Shown here: in pieces, positions 1-8,166 of the stretch
Position numbering within the stretch: the first letter of the stretch is position 1
How the letters are laid out: the number at the start of each line of letters is the position of its first letter
The notes under the pieces: generated by a model
The model's input: only the letters and a program-made list of their open reading frames with translations
The model's database searches: none
Told to the model about the DNA's origin: nothing
Translations under genes and position numbers: made by a program
DNA from: Maricaulis maris MCS10
Lineage (GTDB): Bacteria; Pseudomonadota; Alphaproteobacteria; Caulobacterales; Maricaulaceae
Length of the DNA: 64,000 bases
Assembly: GCF_000014745.1 (NCBI RefSeq)
Contig: NC_008347.1
Span: forward strand, 1,807,501 to 1,871,500
Reading direction: 5' to 3'

Positions 1-243
1 GTCGAGCACCAGGGACGTGCCGCCAGCCAGCGAGGACAGCATCGACAGGGTCAGGAAACCGTGGGCGATGGTGCCACCGAAAGGCGTCTGGGCAGCCTTT
101 TCCGGATCGATATGGATGAATTGGTGGTCGTCGGTCACATCCGCGAATGTGTTGATCTGGTCCTGGGTGATCTCGGTCCAGTCCGACACACCGATCTCGG
201 TCCCGACCAGGGCGGCCAGGTCACTGGGTTTGGTAGCAGTCAT
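1..243 (-). CDS. MaoC-family (R)-hydratase, partial (N-terminal part)
   Basis: The gene runs off the left edge, so only the first 81 residues are present. The start ATG (241-243) overlaps the stop of the upstream acyl-CoA ligase as ATGA, so the two are translationally coupled. Translating the minus strand gives a hot-dog-fold MaoC/NodN-type beginning: a TFADVTDDHQFIH stretch followed by GGTIAHGFLTLSMLS, which is the hydratase-2 motif with catalytic Asp and His (D..x..H and AHG). By family it hydrates a trans-2-enoyl-CoA. As last visible gene of a ligase/dehydrogenase operon it would supply the second step of a beta-oxidation cycle. The true substrate is not readable from the sequence. Confidence 0.85.
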   Translation of the reverse strand, partial: MTATKPSDLAALVGTEIGVSDWTEITQDQINTFADVTDDHQFIHIDPEKAAQTPFGGTIAHGFLTLSMLSSLAGGTSLVLD

Positions 244-1955
244 CTTCCTGCCTCCCCTTCGGTCAAAAGCATTTTGCGCAGGCCCGGCTTGTCGATCTTG
301 CTGGTCCCGCCGCGTGGCAGCGGTCCGTCCATGTGCCAGAACCGCTCCGGAATCTTGAATGGCGCCAAGTGAGGTTTGAGAAAAGTCTTGATGTCCTCAT
401 CGGTCAGGGTCGCCCCGTCGCGGGCGAGGACAGCTGCACCGACCCGCTCGCCAAGACGTTCGTCCGGAATACCGATAACGGCGGCTTCCAGGATGTCGGG
501 ATGGTGCGCCAGAGCGCCCTCAACTTCCAGACAGCTGACATTCTCGCCGCCCCGCAGGACCATGTCCTTGATCCGGTCGACAATGAACAGGAAACCGTCC
601 TCGTCGATGATCCCGACATCGCCGGTCTTGAACCAGCGATCCTTGGTCAGCACATCGGCGGTGGCTTCCGGCTGGTTGAGATAGCCGCGGAACACCGCCG
701 GAGACTGGATCCAGACTTCACCCGGCTCACCGGTCGGGGTCTCATTGCCGGCCTCGTCGACCGTCTTGATGAAAGTCACGGCCGGCAGGGGCGCGCCGCA
801 GGAGCCCGGCTTGGCCTGGTATTCGCCCAGCCCGTTATAAGTGCCAAGCGCATTGGTCTCGGTCAGGCCATAGCCCGACGACGACCAGGCTTGCGGGAAG
901 ACCTCATTGATCTTCTCGACATGGGCCTCGGGGCGTTTGGCGCCGCCCGTGCCCATTGACTGGAGCGTCTCCAGGACAACCCCGCGGCGCTCGGCCTCCA
1001 GGGTCAGTTCGTGCGACATGGTGGGAACGCCGACCATGTCGGTCAGCTTTTCCGCCTGGATGATGTCGACGGCGTCGCCGGCATCCCATTTGCGCATCAG
1101 CGCCATCTTGCGACCGGAAAACAACGACAGCATGAAGACCGCGTGTGACCCGGTACAATGAAACAGCGGCAGACAGACCAGAACGCCCGGATCGCCGTCG
1201 ACGAATTCCTGATCGCCATTGGCGAGCTTCAGCGCCGCGCCCAGCAGGGCAAAGGACAGGATGGTGGTCACCGCACCACGGTGGGTCAGCACGGCGCCCT
1301 TGGGCTTACCGGTCGAGCCCGATGTGTAGAAAATCGCGAAATCGCTGTCGGTGTCGATCACCAGTTCAGGCGGCGCCTTGCCAGCGCCGGCCGCAACCAT
1401 GGCGTCAAACGTATCGGCAACCCCGTCAATCTCACCGCGCCCGGCAATCAGCGTCAGGCCCAGCCGTCCGGCGTGTGGCCGGACGCGCTCTATCTGGCGG
1501 GCCCCGGCGATCACGATTTTCGCACCGCAATCCTCCAGACCGAAGGCCATCTCCTCACTGGTCCACCAGCCATTGATCGGCACGATCACACCACCGGCGG
1601 CGAGGACACCAAGGAAACACGCCATCCATTCGGGACAATTGCGCAAGGCCAGGGCGACACGGGTCCCCGGCTTGACGCCATGACGGTCGATCAGCGTGTT
1701 GGCGACGGCAACCGAACGCGCGGCCAGGTCGGCGAAAGACCAGCGCTGGTCCTCAAACACCACCGCAGTCTTGTCGCCATGCTCCATCGCCTTCAGGAGA
1801 AGAAAGCGCAGATCGGCCGGTGCGTTGACATAAGCCGGCTGCTTCACGCCGAGCACTTCGGTTTCGGCGATGTTGAGCACCGGCTCGGCGGCGGCAACCT
1901 GCCGGGCGATTTGTTCGAGTACAGCCCGCGGTGGGGCGGGTTTACGCTGCGCCAT
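240..1955 (-). CDS. AMP-dependent acyl-CoA ligase (fatty-acyl-CoA synthetase family)
   Basis: A 571-aa ANL-superfamily adenylating enzyme that would activate a carboxylic acid to its CoA thioester via an acyl-AMP. Visible core motifs are the phosphate-binding loop YTSGSTGKPKG (residues 210-220), the YGLTETNALG A5 motif, the TGD/DRIKDMVLRGGENV hinge region, and a C-terminal PRGGTSKIDK with the conserved catalytic lysine. Length is normal for the family. It lies 2 bp after the upstream dehydrogenase stop and overlaps the MaoC gene, so it belongs to the minus-strand catabolic operon. The substrate (fatty, aromatic or steroid side-chain acid) cannot be decided. Confidence 0.92.
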   Translation of the reverse strand: MAQRKPAPPRAVLEQIARQVAAAEPVLNIAETEVLGVKQPAYVNAPADLRFLLLKAMEHGDKTAVVFEDQRWSFADLAARSVAVANTLIDRHGVKPGTRVALALRNCPEWMACFLGVLAAGGVIVPINGWWTSEEMAFGLEDCGAKIVIAGARQIERVRPHAGRLGLTLIAGRGEIDGVADTFDAMVAAGAGKAPPELVIDTDSDFAIFYTSGSTGKPKGAVLTHRGAVTTILSFALLGAALKLANGDQEFVDGDPGVLVCLPLFHCTGSHAVFMLSLFSGRKMALMRKWDAGDAVDIIQAEKLTDMVGVPTMSHELTLEAERRGVVLETLQSMGTGGAKRPEAHVEKINEVFPQAWSSSGYGLTETNALGTYNGLGEYQAKPGSCGAPLPAVTFIKTVDEAGNETPTGEPGEVWIQSPAVFRGYLNQPEATADVLTKDRWFKTGDVGIIDEDGFLFIVDRIKDMVLRGGENVSCLEVEGALAHHPDILEAAVIGIPDERLGERVGAAVLARDGATLTDEDIKTFLKPHLAPFKIPERFWHMDGPLPRGGTSKIDKPGLRKMLLTEGEAGR

Positions 1956-1957
1956 GA

Positions 1958-3187
1958 TCAGACCTCATTGGCGTAGGGCTTGAGTTCCTTGCGACCGATG
2001 ACCATGCGATGCACCGCGTCCGGCCCGTCGGCGAAGCGCAGCGTGCGAAGCCCGGTCCACATGGCGGCCAGCGGGGTGTCCTGCGACACGCCGGTTCCGC
2101 CATGCATCTGCATCGCTTCATCGACCGTCTCCAGCGCCACGCGCGGGGCAACGACCTTGATCTGCGAGATCCACGGCGCAGCCGCGCGCGGATCGCCCTG
2201 ATCCATCATCCAGGCAGCCTTGAGGCAGAGCAGGCGCGCCTGTTCAATCGCCATGCGGCGTTCGGCGATAATGTCGTAATTGGCACCCAGCTTGGCCAGC
2301 GGCTTGCCGAAAGCGGTCCGCGTCAACGAACGACGGCACATCAGCTCCAGTGCCCGCTCGGCCTGGCCGATGGCCCGCATGCAGTGGTGGATACGTCCCG
2401 GTCCAAGCCGGCCCTGCGATATCTCGAAGCCACGCCCGCGGCCCAGGATCAGGCACTCCTTGGGCACGCGCACATTGGTGAAACGGATATGCATGTGACC
2501 GTGCGGCGCATCGTCATGACCGAACACGGTCATCGGGCGCAGGATCTCGATACCCGGAAGATCGCTGTCGATCAGGAATTGCGAGTGGCGGCCATGACGG
2601 GGCGCGTCATCACCCTCGGTCCGGGTCATCAGCACATAGACAGCGCAGCGTGGATCGCCAGCGCCCGAGGCCCAGTATTTCTCGCCATTGAGGACCCATT
2701 CATCACCATCCTCGACGGCCGAGAAGGCAATATTGGTGGCGTCCGAGGAGGCGACATCCGGCTCGGTCATCAGATAGGCCGAACGCATTTTGCCCTCGAG
2801 CAGCGGCTCGAGATATTTCTTCTTCTGGGCCGCGTTACCATAGCGCTCGATGACTTCCATATTGCCGGTGTCCGGCGCCGAACAGTTGAAAGTCTCGGCG
2901 GCCAGCTGGGACCAGCCCATTTCCTCGGCCAGATAGGCGTATTCGACCGTCGACAGGCCATAGCCGCGATCGGAACCGGTCAGCCAGAAATTCCACAGGC
3001 CACGTTTGCGCGCCTCGGTCTTGAGGCTTTCCAGGATTTCGGTCTGACGGTCGGTGAAGGCAAAGCGGTCGCCGGCCTTGCCGATCTCCGCGTGGTATTC
3101 CTCTTCGACCGGCATGACGACATCACGCACCATGGCGCGAACCTGCTCGATGAGCGGCTTGACGCGCTCGGACATACCCAGATCCAT
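1958..3187 (-). CDS. acyl-CoA dehydrogenase (FAD-dependent)
   Basis: A 409-aa acyl-CoA dehydrogenase with the usual three-domain order: helical N-domain, central beta domain with YLMTEPDVASSDATN (FAD contact), and a C-terminal helical domain ending in MQMHGGTGVSQDTPLA. The start ATG at 3187 has a strong GGGGAGAG ribosome site. The protein resembles the longer ACAD10/11-like bacterial enzymes (HCMRAIGQAERALELM, RTAFGKPLAKLGAN) rather than short-chain enzymes. It would oxidise an acyl-CoA to the 2-enoyl-CoA and pass electrons to ETF. It is one of three dehydrogenases in the same operon, which suggests a pathway for a branched or polycyclic acid. Confidence 0.92.
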   Translation of the reverse strand: MDLGMSERVKPLIEQVRAMVRDVVMPVEEEYHAEIGKAGDRFAFTDRQTEILESLKTEARKRGLWNFWLTGSDRGYGLSTVEYAYLAEEMGWSQLAAETFNCSAPDTGNMEVIERYGNAAQKKKYLEPLLEGKMRSAYLMTEPDVASSDATNIAFSAVEDGDEWVLNGEKYWASGAGDPRCAVYVLMTRTEGDDAPRHGRHSQFLIDSDLPGIEILRPMTVFGHDDAPHGHMHIRFTNVRVPKECLILGRGRGFEISQGRLGPGRIHHCMRAIGQAERALELMCRRSLTRTAFGKPLAKLGANYDIIAERRMAIEQARLLCLKAAWMMDQGDPRAAAPWISQIKVVAPRVALETVDEAMQMHGGTGVSQDTPLAAMWTGLRTLRFADGPDAVHRMVIGRKELKPYANEV

Positions 3188-3247
3188 GTCTCTCCCCTTT
3201 ATCTTTTTTCCGTTGTGTCTGTTTTGAATGCTTCTTGTATCGGTCTG

Positions 3248-4039
3248 CTAGACCGGGCGCCCGCGAGCGCCCATCAACATGCGGCGAAACTTGCGCATTC
3301 CGCCAACCCAGCGGTCGCGTTCATTGGCTCGGGCCTTTTCATAGCCGGCGACCGAAGCATGCGGCAGCGCCAGGAAACGCTTTTCGGCAATGGCCGCCAG
3401 CGTTTCGGCGGCGACATCGGACGGCTCGACGATACCGTCGGCGCCGGCAATGCCGCCATCTTCGCTGTCACCCAGCATCGCGGTACGCACCGCCTGCGGA
3501 CACACGCACACAACCTGCAGGCCTTCATCACCATGCCCGATCGCCAGGCTCTCGGCAAAGGACACGGCGGCATGTTTGGAGGCGGTATAGGATGACGCCC
3601 CGATCTGGGCCAGCAAGCCGGCCGCCGAAGCCACCAGGACAAAGATGCCCCCGCCCTGCGCCTTCATGCGCGGCCAGACCTGCCGGGCCCCGCGCACGGC
3701 GCCCATCACATTGACCTCGAAACTGTCGTGCCAGGCCTTGTCGTCGGCACCGGCGGCATCCCAGCTCGGCTCGTCCGAACGCAAGATGCCGGCATTCGAG
3801 ACGTAGACCGCAATCGGACCCAGCTCAGCTTCGGCCTTGTCGAGGAAGGCGCCAATTTCAGCCTCCTTGGTGACATCGACCTTCATGCCGATACCACCAA
3901 AGGCCTTGGCCGCCTCTTCCGCCCCGTCCAGGTCCGCAAGCGCGACCTTGGCGCCCTTCGCGTGGAAAGCCTGCGCCATGGCGAGGCCGATACCCCGCGC
4001 GCCGCCGGTGATCGCGACCACCTTGCCCTGATAATCCAT
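3248..4039 (-). CDS. SDR-family NAD(P)-dependent oxidoreductase
   Basis: A 263-aa classical short-chain dehydrogenase. It has the Rossmann motif TGGARGIG near residue 11, NAG at about residue 85, and the catalytic S/YxxxK as SSYTASKHA. The start ATG at 4039 follows a GGAGGAGA ribosome site. Within this acyl-CoA operon it may oxidise a hydroxyacyl-CoA or a hydroxylated side chain; the family alone does not fix the substrate. It sits 60 bp upstream of the dehydrogenase that follows and about 29 bp downstream of the next one, consistent with one transcript. Confidence 0.9.
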   Translation of the reverse strand: MDYQGKVVAITGGARGIGLAMAQAFHAKGAKVALADLDGAEEAAKAFGGIGMKVDVTKEAEIGAFLDKAEAELGPIAVYVSNAGILRSDEPSWDAAGADDKAWHDSFEVNVMGAVRGARQVWPRMKAQGGGIFVLVASAAGLLAQIGASSYTASKHAAVSFAESLAIGHGDEGLQVVCVCPQAVRTAMLGDSEDGGIAGADGIVEPSDVAAETLAAIAEKRFLALPHASVAGYEKARANERDRWVGGMRKFRRMLMGARGRPV

Positions 4040-4068
4040 GAGATCTCCTCCCGCGCCGTCTGCGCAGA

Positions 4069-5208
4069 TCAGTACTGACGCATCCGGGCGAACTTTTCGG
4101 CATGATAATTCGCATCACCATAGAGCGCCTCGGCGACCCGGACGCGCTTCATGAAGAAGCCGATATCGAACTCGTCGGTCATGCCCATGCCGCCATGCAT
4201 CTGCACGCCTTCCTGGGCAGCCATCTGGGCAACCTGTCCAAGCTTGGCCTTGGCCGCCGACACCATCATCGCGGCATGATCCGGCGCGGCGTCAAGGGTC
4301 TGAAGGGCTTTCATCACGATCGACTTGCCCAGCTCCACTTCCGAGTAAAGATGCGCGGCGCGGTGTTGCAGGGCCTGGAAAGTACCGATGATCTGGCCGA
4401 ACTGCTTGCGTTCCTTGAGATAGGCCACCGTGCTGGCGAGACACTCCTGGGCCGAGCCCGACATTTCTGCGGAGAGACCGGCACGACCGGCGTCCAGCAC
4501 GGCCTCGAGTGCCGTCAGACCGCCATCGACCTCGCCGAGCGCCGCATCCGCCGTGACCTCGACCCCGTCCAGGGTCACGGTCGCGAAATTGCGGCTGTCG
4601 ACGGTCTTGATACGCTCGACCGAAACGCCGGCAGCATCAATCGGAACCAGGAAGAGCGAGACGCCCTCGGCCTCGGCCTCGCCACCGGCCGTGCGGGCCG
4701 AGACGATCATCATGTCGGCGACATGGCCTTCGGCCACGAAACTCTTGCGACCGCTCAGCTTGAAACCATTGCCCGAGCGCTCCGCCTTGGTCGCGACTCT
4801 TGACGGGTTGTGCTTGCGACCTTCGTCGACGGCGATCGCGGTGATGGCCTCGCCGGCCGCGATACGGGGCAGCCACTCACCTTTCTGGCCGTCCGATCCG
4901 AACCGCGACAGGGCTGTCGCGCCCATGATCGCAGTCGACAGGAAGGGCGATGCCGTCAATGTGCGGCCCATTTCCTCGGCGATCACGCCCGCCGCGACAT
5001 GACCCATTTCAACGCCGCCATGGGCTTCGGGGACCAGCACGCTGGTCCAGCCCATCTCGGCCATCGCAGCCCAGGTCTTGCGGTCGAAACCATCCGCATT
5101 GTCGGTGTCGCGCAGTTTGCGCAATTGCGCGATCGGCGCGCTGTCCGCGAGAAATCCGCGGGCGGCATCCTTGAGCATGCCGGCTTCTTCATTCAGCACC
5201 ATGGCCAT
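4069..5208 (-). CDS. acyl-CoA dehydrogenase, probable partner subunit of a heteromeric pair
   Basis: A 380-aa protein starting MAMVLNEEAGML at 5208, just after GGGGAG. A longer open frame reaches 5382 but runs into the upstream gene with non-protein-like residues and no ribosome site. It has the acyl-CoA dehydrogenase C-domain (KERKQFGQIIGTFQALQH, MHGGMGMTDEFDIG). At the place where single-subunit enzymes have the YEGT/EGG catalytic glutamate it reads AEALYGDANYH, so the usual base appears absent. It is followed 26 bp upstream by a second dehydrogenase that has an EGGTSE motif. Adjacent pairs like this form alpha2beta2 enzymes in steroid side-chain degradation (ChsE-type), so a heteromer is inferred. 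Confidence 0.88.
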   Translation of the reverse strand: MAMVLNEEAGMLKDAARGFLADSAPIAQLRKLRDTDNADGFDRKTWAAMAEMGWTSVLVPEAHGGVEMGHVAAGVIAEEMGRTLTASPFLSTAIMGATALSRFGSDGQKGEWLPRIAAGEAITAIAVDEGRKHNPSRVATKAERSGNGFKLSGRKSFVAEGHVADMMIVSARTAGGEAEAEGVSLFLVPIDAAGVSVERIKTVDSRNFATVTLDGVEVTADAALGEVDGGLTALEAVLDAGRAGLSAEMSGSAQECLASTVAYLKERKQFGQIIGTFQALQHRAAHLYSEVELGKSIVMKALQTLDAAPDHAAMMVSAAKAKLGQVAQMAAQEGVQMHGGMGMTDEFDIGFFMKRVRVAEALYGDANYHAEKFARMRQY

Positions 5209-5233
5209 GGTGGTAACTCCCCTGTGGTCCGCC

Positions 5234-6400
5234 CTAGGACGTCGGCAATTCGAGAATGCGTTTGGAAATGATGTTGAGCTGAACCTCGGACGTCCCGCCC
5301 TCGATCGAATTGCCCTTCGTGCGCAACCAGTGCGCCGCGGCATCATCATCCGCACCCCATTCCAGCCCGTCCTGTCCGACACTGTCCATCATCAGCTCGA
5401 GGCGACGCTTGTTCAGCTCTGTCCCGTAATATTTCAGGACCGAGGAATTGGCCCCGACACCCTGCCCGGCCTTGGCCTCGTCAGCGACACGTTCCATCGT
5501 CGACATGAAGGCCAGGCCATCGATCTCGAGCCGGGTGATGTCGGTACGAAGGACCGGATCGTCGAGACGGCCCTGCTCGTCCTTGCCGATCATCTGCACG
5601 GCGACATCGCCGGCCGGACGCATGGCGCCTGAGCCCATGCCGCCGATCATCTCGCGCTCATGGGTCAGCAGGTATTTGGCGACCGTCCAGCCCTTGTTGA
5701 GATCCCCGACCACATTGTGCTTCTCGGCCCGGGCGTCGTCGAAGAAGGTCTCGCAGAAGGGTGACTTGCCGGAGATCAGCTTGATCGGCTTGGTGGTCAC
5801 ACCCGGCTGGCCCATATCGACCAGGATGAAGGAAATGCCTTCATGCTTCTTGGCGGCAAAATCCGTGCGGACCAGGGCGAAAATCCAGTCGGCCTGATCG
5901 GCATAGGAGGTCCAGATCTTCTGACCATTGATCAGATAGTGATCGCCCTTGTCCTCACACTTGGTCATCACCGCGGCCAGGTCGGACCCGGCATTGGGCT
6001 CGGAATATCCCTGCGCCCAGCGGATTTCACCCCGTGTGATCGGTGGCAAATGCTCGAGTTTCTGCTCGTGCGTTCCGTATTTCAGGAGCGCCGGTCCCAG
6101 CATCCAGATACCGAAGGACTGCAGCGGCGCGCGCGCCTTGATGCGCTTCATTTCCTCACGCAGCACTTTGGCATGAGCCTTGTCCAGACCGCCGCCGCCA
6201 TACTCCACCGGCCATTCCGGGACAGTCCAGCCCTTGCCCGCCATCCGGTCGAGCCACAGTTTTTGCGGTTCGCTCAGCTGGCAGTTGCGACCGCCCCAGA
6301 CAATATCGTGTTCGCCACGCATGGGTTGGCGCATTTCTACGGGACAATTGGCCTCAAGCCAGGCGCGGGTCTCTTCCCGGAAGCTTTCCAGATCGGACAT
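5234..6400 (-). CDS. acyl-CoA dehydrogenase, probable catalytic subunit
   Basis: A 388-aa acyl-CoA dehydrogenase. The start is set at ATG 6400 (MSDLESFREET), which follows AAAGGGGAGATC; an in-frame upstream start at 6430 has no ribosome site. The central domain carries GYSEPNAGSDLAA and the C-terminus carries IEGGTSEVQ with the putative catalytic Glu near residue 367. It is the first gene of the minus-strand operon and its downstream neighbour is a dehydrogenase lacking that Glu. The sequence style (WGGRNCQLSEPQKLWLDRMA, VEYGGGG) resembles FadE enzymes for bulky or branched acyl-CoAs. Substrate unknown. Confidence 0.92.
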   Translation of the reverse strand: MSDLESFREETRAWLEANCPVEMRQPMRGEHDIVWGGRNCQLSEPQKLWLDRMAGKGWTVPEWPVEYGGGGLDKAHAKVLREEMKRIKARAPLQSFGIWMLGPALLKYGTHEQKLEHLPPITRGEIRWAQGYSEPNAGSDLAAVMTKCEDKGDHYLINGQKIWTSYADQADWIFALVRTDFAAKKHEGISFILVDMGQPGVTTKPIKLISGKSPFCETFFDDARAEKHNVVGDLNKGWTVAKYLLTHEREMIGGMGSGAMRPAGDVAVQMIGKDEQGRLDDPVLRTDITRLEIDGLAFMSTMERVADEAKAGQGVGANSSVLKYYGTELNKRRLELMMDSVGQDGLEWGADDDAAAHWLRTKGNSIEGGTSEVQLNIISKRILELPTS

Positions 6401-6530
6401 GATCTCCCCTTTATCGACATTATCGAGCATTCGGTATGATGCACTTGCGAGGACGCTAACGCCGAACGCAGGTCAGGTCGAGAGGGAGAAGCGGCGATTT
6501 CAGTGAAAGTTCCGCATACGCGAACGCATG

Positions 6531-6562
6531 AAAAAGCCCCGACCGATGGGCCGGGGCTTTCG
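6531..6562. terminator. intrinsic-type hairpin between the catabolic operon and the desaturase
   Basis: A perfect 9-bp inverted repeat, AAAGCCCCG (6533-6541) and CGGGGCTTT (6552-6560), has a 10-nt loop. An A-run lies on the left and a T-run on the right. It lies downstream of the desaturase gene (minus strand) and upstream of the start of the acyl-CoA operon, so it most likely terminates the desaturase transcript. Confidence 0.75.
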
Positions 6563-6593
6563 CAGAGCAGGCAGGGTGAACCTGCCAGGTGGA

Positions 6594-7502
6594 TCAGGCG
6601 AACTGAGGCGCGATCTCGAGATTTTTGGCGAGACCCAGGCGGCGCATCACCAGAAGCGCAGTGCCGTTATAGTCCACAACCCTGTTCCAGAAGCCCTTCT
6701 TGGGCAGGTGGAGGGCCGAGCGCGGGAAATCGTGGTGATGGTCGTGAAGGGCTTCACCACCGGTGAGCAGGGCCAGGAGATAGTCGAACCATTTCGGCGT
6801 TTTCATGTGACCGAAGACGTTCACACCCAGCGTGGTGGCGTGGAATTGCAAGCCGCGACCAATGATCACACTGGCATGGATCAGGGCCGTCAGGATCAGC
6901 GAGCCACCGCTCAGCGCGACGATCAGATAGATCACGGCCGGGATGGCGAAATGCATGACGAGCGACAGGGTGATGTGGAAGCGGTCAGCGAAATGGACGA
7001 CCGGGTTGTCCTTCAGCCACATCGGCATCGGACGGGCGAGGTCCTGCTCGTCGCGCCACAGGATCCAGCCGACCCAGGCCCAGACTTTCGATTCGAACGG
7101 GTTGTGCGGATCACCCGGCTTGTCGGCAAAACGGTGATGCTGCGAGTGGTAATTCACCCAATCCTTCAGCGTGCCCTGCATGGCGAGGATGCAATTGATC
7201 ATGATGATGACCTGGCCGGGCCATTTGATCTCGCCGGCGCGGTGCTGCCAGATCCGGTGCAGCGGGCCGATTCCCATATTGCACAGGAAGATCGTCAGGG
7301 CGGTGACACCAAAGCAGAGTGGCGCATACCACCATCGCAGGGTCAGGCCGCCAAGCGCCAGACCGAGGATGATCATGGTTGTCAGCAAGGCCACACCCAG
7401 GGCTGGGTAGATGATTGCTGAAAACGCACTCGCCCAGTTGAGGGTGCGCCAGGATCTCAGGATCGCTTCGGAGCGCGCCAGAATGCGGGATTCAAGGGTC
7501 AT
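6594..7502 (-). CDS. acyl-CoA / fatty acid desaturase (delta-9 type)
   Basis: A 302-aa integral membrane desaturase with the three histidine clusters that bind the di-iron centre: HRIWQH, HSQHHRFAD and HDHHHDFPR. Several hydrophobic spans are visible (IIYPALGVALLTTMIILGLALG near the N-terminus and IYLIVALSGGSLILTALIHA later). I chose ATG 7502 (MTLESRIL), which is preceded by AGAGAG; a TTG at 7520 in frame has no ribosome site. By family it inserts a cis double bond in acyl chains for membrane fluidity control. It is a single-gene transcript ending at the hairpin at 6531-6562. Confidence 0.92.
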   Translation of the reverse strand: MTLESRILARSEAILRSWRTLNWASAFSAIIYPALGVALLTTMIILGLALGGLTLRWWYAPLCFGVTALTIFLCNMGIGPLHRIWQHRAGEIKWPGQVIIMINCILAMQGTLKDWVNYHSQHHRFADKPGDPHNPFESKVWAWVGWILWRDEQDLARPMPMWLKDNPVVHFADRFHITLSLVMHFAIPAVIYLIVALSGGSLILTALIHASVIIGRGLQFHATTLGVNVFGHMKTPKWFDYLLALLTGGEALHDHHHDFPRSALHLPKKGFWNRVVDYNGTALLVMRRLGLAKNLEIAPQFA

Positions 7503-7585
7503 GAAGGGTACTCTCTGCAAAAAACAAAAGAACCGGTACGGAGCTGATCGGGAGTTTCAGCTGTCACGCACCCTGCGTCAAACAC

Positions 7586-7705
7586 TCAGTGTATGGGCTG
7601 CGTCTCGTCGCCGGCGCCAGTCATAAGCGAATATCGGTCAACCGGGGCCTTCGGTAACGTGACAGTAAAACTTGCGCCTTCGCCGGGATGCCCGGAAGCC
7701 CGAAT
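7586..7705 (-). pseudogene. possible histidine kinase C-terminal remnant
   Basis: The 7503-7897 interval has no convincing intact gene. On the minus strand the reading frame ending at 7586 holds IRASGHPGEGASFTVTLP, which matches the end of the histidine kinase ATPase domain (G2 box, typically PGEGATFTVTLP). Upstream of it the frame keeps a GLGSAGLL-like piece but no recognisable N, G1 or H boxes and no ribosome site. The piece is about 40 residues long and would be a decayed fragment. The motif match is clear by eye, but the identity is an inference. Confidence 0.4.
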
Positions 7706-7897
7706 CAAAGTCGGGTCGTCGGCCCCGCCAGTGCGCCAAAAATGGGCGAGAGGTTCGACAGCAACAAGCAGCCCGGCGGAGCCCAGACCCCAAATACCCC
7801 AAAATATGGTGGTTCTTATCGTTTCTCGGGATGGACGCGCCCGCATTCTTACGTTTTCGTAAGGATACTGGCTATTCGATTCACTGCTGGGGAGCTG

Positions 7898-8119
7898 ATG
7901 ATGAGAGCGATTGCGATTTTTCTGGGAAGTGCACTTGGCGTGACGGCCTTGGCTGTCGGGTGCCCGGCATCTGTCCGGACCGCCGTGGTTGAGCGGACCA
8001 GCATCCCTGAACATGTCTATGTCGAAGCCGAGCGCCAGCTCGACGTCTTTGTCGCCTGGGCGCGCAATGACGCATCGGTCCCGCAATTCGAAAACGAGAC
8101 TTCTGACGCGGTTTCCTGA
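7898..8119 (+). CDS. small exported protein of unknown function
   Basis: A 73-aa protein starting MMRAIAIFLGSALGV at ATG 7898 after a GGGGAGC ribosome site. The N-terminus is a clear signal peptide; the GC after TALAV could act as a weak lipobox but lacks the usual Leu at -3. The rest (VYVEAERQLDVFVAWARNDAS) is short and helical. I do not recognise a family. It stands alone, convergent with ccmI. Confidence 0.55.
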   Translation: MMRAIAIFLGSALGVTALAVGCPASVRTAVVERTSIPEHVYVEAERQLDVFVAWARNDASVPQFENETSDAVS

Positions 8120-8166
8120 TCGCGCCGGTGTGCAGACGCATCATCTGTCCTGAAACGCTGCGCCGG

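Noticed and set aside
2009-3595. 528-aa plus-strand frame over the acyl-CoA dehydrogenase and SDR genes
   Set aside because: Shadow of two well-supported minus-strand genes; composition is Arg/His/Gln rich without motifs.
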